From a virus, in IMG/VR virus record IMGVR_UViG_3300020459_000044, positions 1 through 31,963 of that record: a stretch of DNA of 31,963 nucleotides; one strand, written 5' to 3'. Under the pieces are notes generated by a model. That model worked only from the letters and a program-made list of their open reading frames with translations, was not told where the DNA came from and made no database searches. This document shows positions 29,569 to 31,963 of the stretch, one piece after another (position 1 is the stretch's first letter; every line of letters starts with the position of its first letter). Both the position numbers and the translations under genes were made by a program.

Positions 29569-29604
29569 GCTTTTGTTCTCCGATTCTCAGATTTATCTAA
29601 AAAT

Positions 29605-29612
29605 TATTTATT
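29605..29612 (-). promoter_or_regulatory. Late-promoter-like AATAAATA before gp18
   Basis: AATAAATA on the minus strand in the gap between gp17 and gp18, 36 nt before the gp18 ATG. A second AT-rich element (GATAAATC, 29590-29597) lies nearer. Confidence 0.5.
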
Positions 29613-29623
29613 GTTTTGGGTGT

Positions 29624-31273
29624 TTACATATACTCCCACATGTATGAACGGTCTCCATATTCGTCTGTATGCCATCGATCTCCGTCTTTATCGACGAAAC
29701 TTTCACTCTCTAATCCATCAGAAATAAACCCAAATGGAGCCATATCTTGTTCTATCTGATTCTTTTGTTCATCATATAATCTTTTACGAACATCCTGATC
29801 AGTAAGTTCTTTAAAATAATCTTGTGCAACTAACCATGCATATATTACAAGACACATAGCAAGGTCATCATTACATCCTTCTTCTGCCTCAAATGAGTTG
29901 CTTTTTTGGATGAATGTAGTAAGTTCACTTAATATTTCATAATCTTTGAATAATAATTTATCAGCTTCAATAATAGTCTTTAGATTAAGAGAACCAACCT
30001 TTTTAACAGTCTTAGACATCTTAACTCCAAGTTGAGTCTTTTTACCAGAGAATCCTTGACCTACAACTTGACCTGCTCTTCCTCTCATGGAACACATAAG
30101 AAGATTTTCATATTCCAAATCATAATTAATAATTGATGCTACTTGATCTCCAACATCATTTACTTCACATAAAATAAATGCTTCATTGTAACTCTTTGCT
30201 ACTTCATAGATTACACTAGGAAATAACATAGGTTTAATTTCATTGTTTCTATATTTTGCTACTACTCTATGGGGAAACTTTGTAATATCTATAATAACGA
30301 ATGCTGAATAGTCACTTCCAACTCCACGAGCAACGTCAACTGTGATTACATAATCATGCTTTGCTTTGGGATCCTCATATACATCCATTCCAGCACTTCT
30401 TTTTTTAGGGCTGTCATAGACAAGTGTTCTTAATTTACTTGGAGCAATAAGAGTATCAACAGATCCTAAAAACTCACACTCAAACTCAACTTTGAATTGT
30501 GATTCGGATGTGTTTGCAATAGTCTGTTCTCTCCATTTCTCATCTCTACCTGGTACTTCTGACCAATGAACATCTGTAGGAACATATTCATTCTTACGTT
30601 TTTCTGCATCGTGCCACATACGGTAGAAATGGTTCATACCATGTGGTGTAGAAACTATAATTACTTTTGTGCTTTTACCAGAAGTAATAGTAGGGTAAAC
30701 ACTAGCAAAGAAAGAATCAGCGATGTGATTGGGAACAAAAGCAAATTCATCCAAGAAAAGGATATTGAAAGACATACCCCTAACAGCACTAGCAGAGGTA
30801 GACGCAGCCAAGATTTTCGAACCATTTTCTAACTCCAGTGAACCTCTATTCCAAGACAAGACACCTTGTTGCATCCACTTGGGAACATTCTCATATGCAG
30901 TTTGTAGTCTGCCAAGAAGTTCCCTTGCGGTTGCTGCCTTGTTAGCAAGGATACCAATATTCACACTATCATTAAAAAGTAGATAATGCAACAAGTATGA
31001 TATAACAGTTGTAGATTTACCTGTCTGACGAGGCATCTTACAAATGTTAAATCTATTCTCGTGGAAATTCTTAATTAAACCCTCTTGAAAATCATAAGGT
31101 TCGAATGGCATTAAACCCGCATCAAGAGTAACAATCTTAACGTGTTCTTTTGCAAAGTAAACTGGATCATGCTTACAAGCCATGAACTCAAGAATTTGTT
31201 CTTGAGTAAATTCAATTGGAGTATTGGCTTTCTTTAGGTTGGGATTGCCAAGGTAAATGTCATGATCAGCCAT
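29624..31273 (-). CDS. 17: Terminase large subunit gp17 (packaging ATPase/nuclease)
   Basis: The 549-aa protein has Walker A PRQTGKST (81-88), Walker B ILFLDEFA (171-178) and the C-terminal nuclease domain starting VITVDVARGVGSDYSAF, with the metal-binding Asp313 and Asp321. T4 gp17 is 610 aa. It cuts concatemeric DNA and pumps it into the prohead through gp20. Its ATG lies 2 nt after the stop of a 50-aa coiled-coil ORF. Confidence 0.97.
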   Translation of the reverse strand: MADHDIYLGNPNLKKANTPIEFTQEQILEFMACKHDPVYFAKEHVKIVTLDAGLMPFEPYDFQEGLIKNFHENRFNICKMPRQTGKSTTVISYLLHYLLFNDSVNIGILANKAATARELLGRLQTAYENVPKWMQQGVLSWNRGSLELENGSKILAASTSASAVRGMSFNILFLDEFAFVPNHIADSFFASVYPTITSGKSTKVIIVSTPHGMNHFYRMWHDAEKRKNEYVPTDVHWSEVPGRDEKWREQTIANTSESQFKVEFECEFLGSVDTLIAPSKLRTLVYDSPKKRSAGMDVYEDPKAKHDYVITVDVARGVGSDYSAFVIIDITKFPHRVVAKYRNNEIKPMLFPSVIYEVAKSYNEAFILCEVNDVGDQVASIINYDLEYENLLMCSMRGRAGQVVGQGFSGKKTQLGVKMSKTVKKVGSLNLKTIIEADKLLFKDYEILSELTTFIQKSNSFEAEEGCNDDLAMCLVIYAWLVAQDYFKELTDQDVRKRLYDEQKNQIEQDMAPFGFISDGLESESFVDKDGDRWHTDEYGDRSYMWEYM

Positions 31274-31275
31274 AA

Positions 31276-31428
31276 TTAAGTCATCTCATATGTTTGTCCG
31301 AAGTGTTGTCTATCGTGTTCTATAGTTCTTTGTTGTAAGTCTAGTATTTTTTCTAAATTTTGTAATCTTTTTTCTAAGTCTTTAGTTTTACTTTCCTCCG
31401 ACTTGGAGGATTGGTTCTCCAGGTTCAT
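31276..31428 (-). CDS. Possible 50-aa coiled-coil protein before gp17
   Basis: A frame from ATG 31426-31428 encodes MNLENQSSKSEESKTKDLEK, then RLQNLEKILDLQQRTIEHDR, then QHFGQTYEMT. It overlaps the 3' end of the 131-aa gene by 41 nt in another frame and fills the 114-nt gap before gp17. Residues 16-40 form a likely coiled coil. It could be a small packaging partner or simply an unrecognised gene. The ribosome site is weak. Confidence 0.45.
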   Translation of the reverse strand: MNLENQSSKSEESKTKDLEKRLQNLEKILDLQQRTIEHDRQHFGQTYEMT

Positions 31429-31783
31429 GTTCCGATACTTGGTAGTTCCAGAGTTTAGATCCAGGATACACTTTTCTCACTTGATCCTGAACTTCTCTGC
31501 GTGAAGGTTTCTTGACTGAAGGGAAAAACATTTTTAACATGTAGTTTGATCCTCTCCAAGCAAGATATACATCTATTATATTTCCTACTTTATTATAATT
31601 GGGAAGTTTGGTTGCTTCTCTTAATGGGTCTTCGTATTGAATCTGTGACTGTGGAACCCTCATTGGTTCTGGTTTAATCACATCAACTACTTCAAATTCA
31701 CGAAAGGTGATATCTCCAGTGGCATCTTCGACTTGAATACCACAGTTTTCTAACGCACCTAATTGTGCTGGTGACCACCCCAT
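31388..31783 (-). CDS. Hypothetical late protein in the gp16 position (131 aa)
   Basis: The 131-aa protein begins MGWSPAQLGALENCGIQVED and ends with SRREVQDQVRKVYPGSKLWN and a P-G-E-P-I-L-Q-V-G-G-K tail. It lies where T4 has the small terminase gp16, but shows no resemblance to T4 gp16, which is helical with a central oligomerising coil. The mixed alpha/beta C-terminal part may be a virion-protein domain. A GATAAATA late motif lies 29 nt upstream. I do not assign a function. Confidence 0.65.
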   Translation of the reverse strand: MGWSPAQLGALENCGIQVEDATGDITFREFEVVDVIKPEPMRVPQSQIQYEDPLREATKLPNYNKVGNIIDVYLAWRGSNYMLKMFFPSVKKPSRREVQDQVRKVYPGSKLWNYQVSEHEPGEPILQVGGK

Positions 31784-31807
31784 TTTACAAATAAAAATAA
31801 TAAGACG

Positions 31808-31963
31808 TTAATTATTTATCTCTTCTGCAACTTCTGGCCCACAATCTTTACCCATTTGTGCCATATCTGCACCAATGTTTCCACCTTGTTCCATACCCAT
31901 CATTGTTGCAGCACCAGCAAGAACCCAACCAACAAAAGGTACAGAGGCGAGACCAGAACCAAC
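31808..31963 (-). CDS. C-terminal end of an unidentified late protein
   Basis: An open frame enters from the right edge and ends at TAA 31808-31810. The visible 51 residues are Gly/Ala/Met-rich (VGSGLASVPFVGWVLAGAAT, then MMGMEQGGNIGADMAQ) and end CGPEVAEEINN. The first 20 residues are hydrophobic enough for a membrane or lipid contact. The start and family lie outside the window. Confidence 0.6.
   Translation of the reverse strand, partial: VGSGLASVPFVGWVLAGAATMMGMEQGGNIGADMAQMGKDCGPEVAEEINN
31813..31820 (-). promoter_or_regulatory. Late-promoter-like GATAAATA before the 131-aa gene
   Basis: GATAAATA on the minus strand overlaps the last codons of the partial gene and lies 29 nt before ATG 31781-31783. 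It fits the NATAAATA form of the T4-like late promoter. Confidence 0.45.

Noticed and set aside
31388-31783. Assignment of the 131-aa gene as small terminase gp16
   Set aside because: The position fits, but no sequence or compositional likeness to T4 gp16 is visible.
1-31963. Prophage, integrase, IS elements, CRISPR array, photosynthesis genes
   Set aside because: None was found; the gene content is that of a strictly lytic T4-like phage, and no repeat series with spacers was seen.

Overview
The window reads as about 32 kb of a T4-like myovirus (Caudoviricetes, contractile tail) that infects a marine bacterium, most likely a picocyanobacterium. Every supported gene is on the minus strand, the DNA is AT-rich, and genes are packed with ATGA, TAATG or TGATG overlaps. 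The T4 order is kept: tail, portal, prohead and capsid genes (17-18-19-20-67-21-22-23), then 3-uvsY-uvsW-55, then 47-46, then 45-44-62-regA. The cyanobacterial signal comes from passenger genes: a DUF3110 protein, a stand-alone PurS, a CobS-type AAA+ ATPase with a CobT-like partner, a flavin-dependent halogenase-like gene, and the start of what may be a small heat-shock protein. A pelagiphage relative of the cyanomyoviruses cannot be excluded from this window alone. No photosynthesis genes, tRNAs, integrase, IS elements or CRISPR arrays were seen.

Region by region, in transcription order (right to left). (1) 31963-20788: late morphogenesis block. It holds the end of an unidentified protein, an unidentified 131-aa protein, a 50-aa coiled-coil ORF, terminase large subunit gp17, sheath gp18, tube gp19, portal gp20, a gp67-like core protein, an Ala/Thr-rich probable virion protein, protease gp21, scaffold gp22 and capsid gp23. 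Several genes are preceded by T4-type late promoters (TATAAATA or one-base variants) or by a recurring CTAAATA motif 22-24 nt before the start codon. A strong hairpin terminator ends gp23. (2) 20766-16551: a sigma70-like promoter overlapping that terminator, a 10-bp stem-loop leader, the halogenase-like gene, then gp3, UvsY, UvsW and an Sm-like small protein. (3) 16501-10915: a near-consensus sigma70 promoter (TTGTCA-17-TATAAT), then late sigma factor gp55, a 59-aa protein, PurS, gp47, a DUF3110 protein, gp46, a C-terminally truncated UDP-sugar dehydrogenase and an NAD-dependent epimerase. (4) 10928-6944: a large HExxH plus VWA protein, small unknown proteins, and a very basic protein whose N-terminus matches the capsid-targeting sequence of T4 internal head proteins. 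(5) 6916-199: CobS, a DUF3310-like protein, sliding clamp gp45, a phage orphan family, several very small membrane proteins, clamp loader gp44/gp62 with a DruA-like (DUF4338) protein between them, and the translational repressor RegA, closed by a strong terminator. (6) 160-1: a hairpin leader and the start of a putative Hsp20.

The genes form a lytic programme. Host sigma70 promoters can drive replication, recombination and regulatory genes, including gp55. gp55 with the gp45 clamp then activates late promoters for capsid and tail genes. The least explained parts are the CobS/VWA pair without CobN, the DruA-like protein inside the clamp-loader operon, the putative injected internal protein, the halogenase-like gene with its structured leader, and the cluster of micro-membrane proteins.
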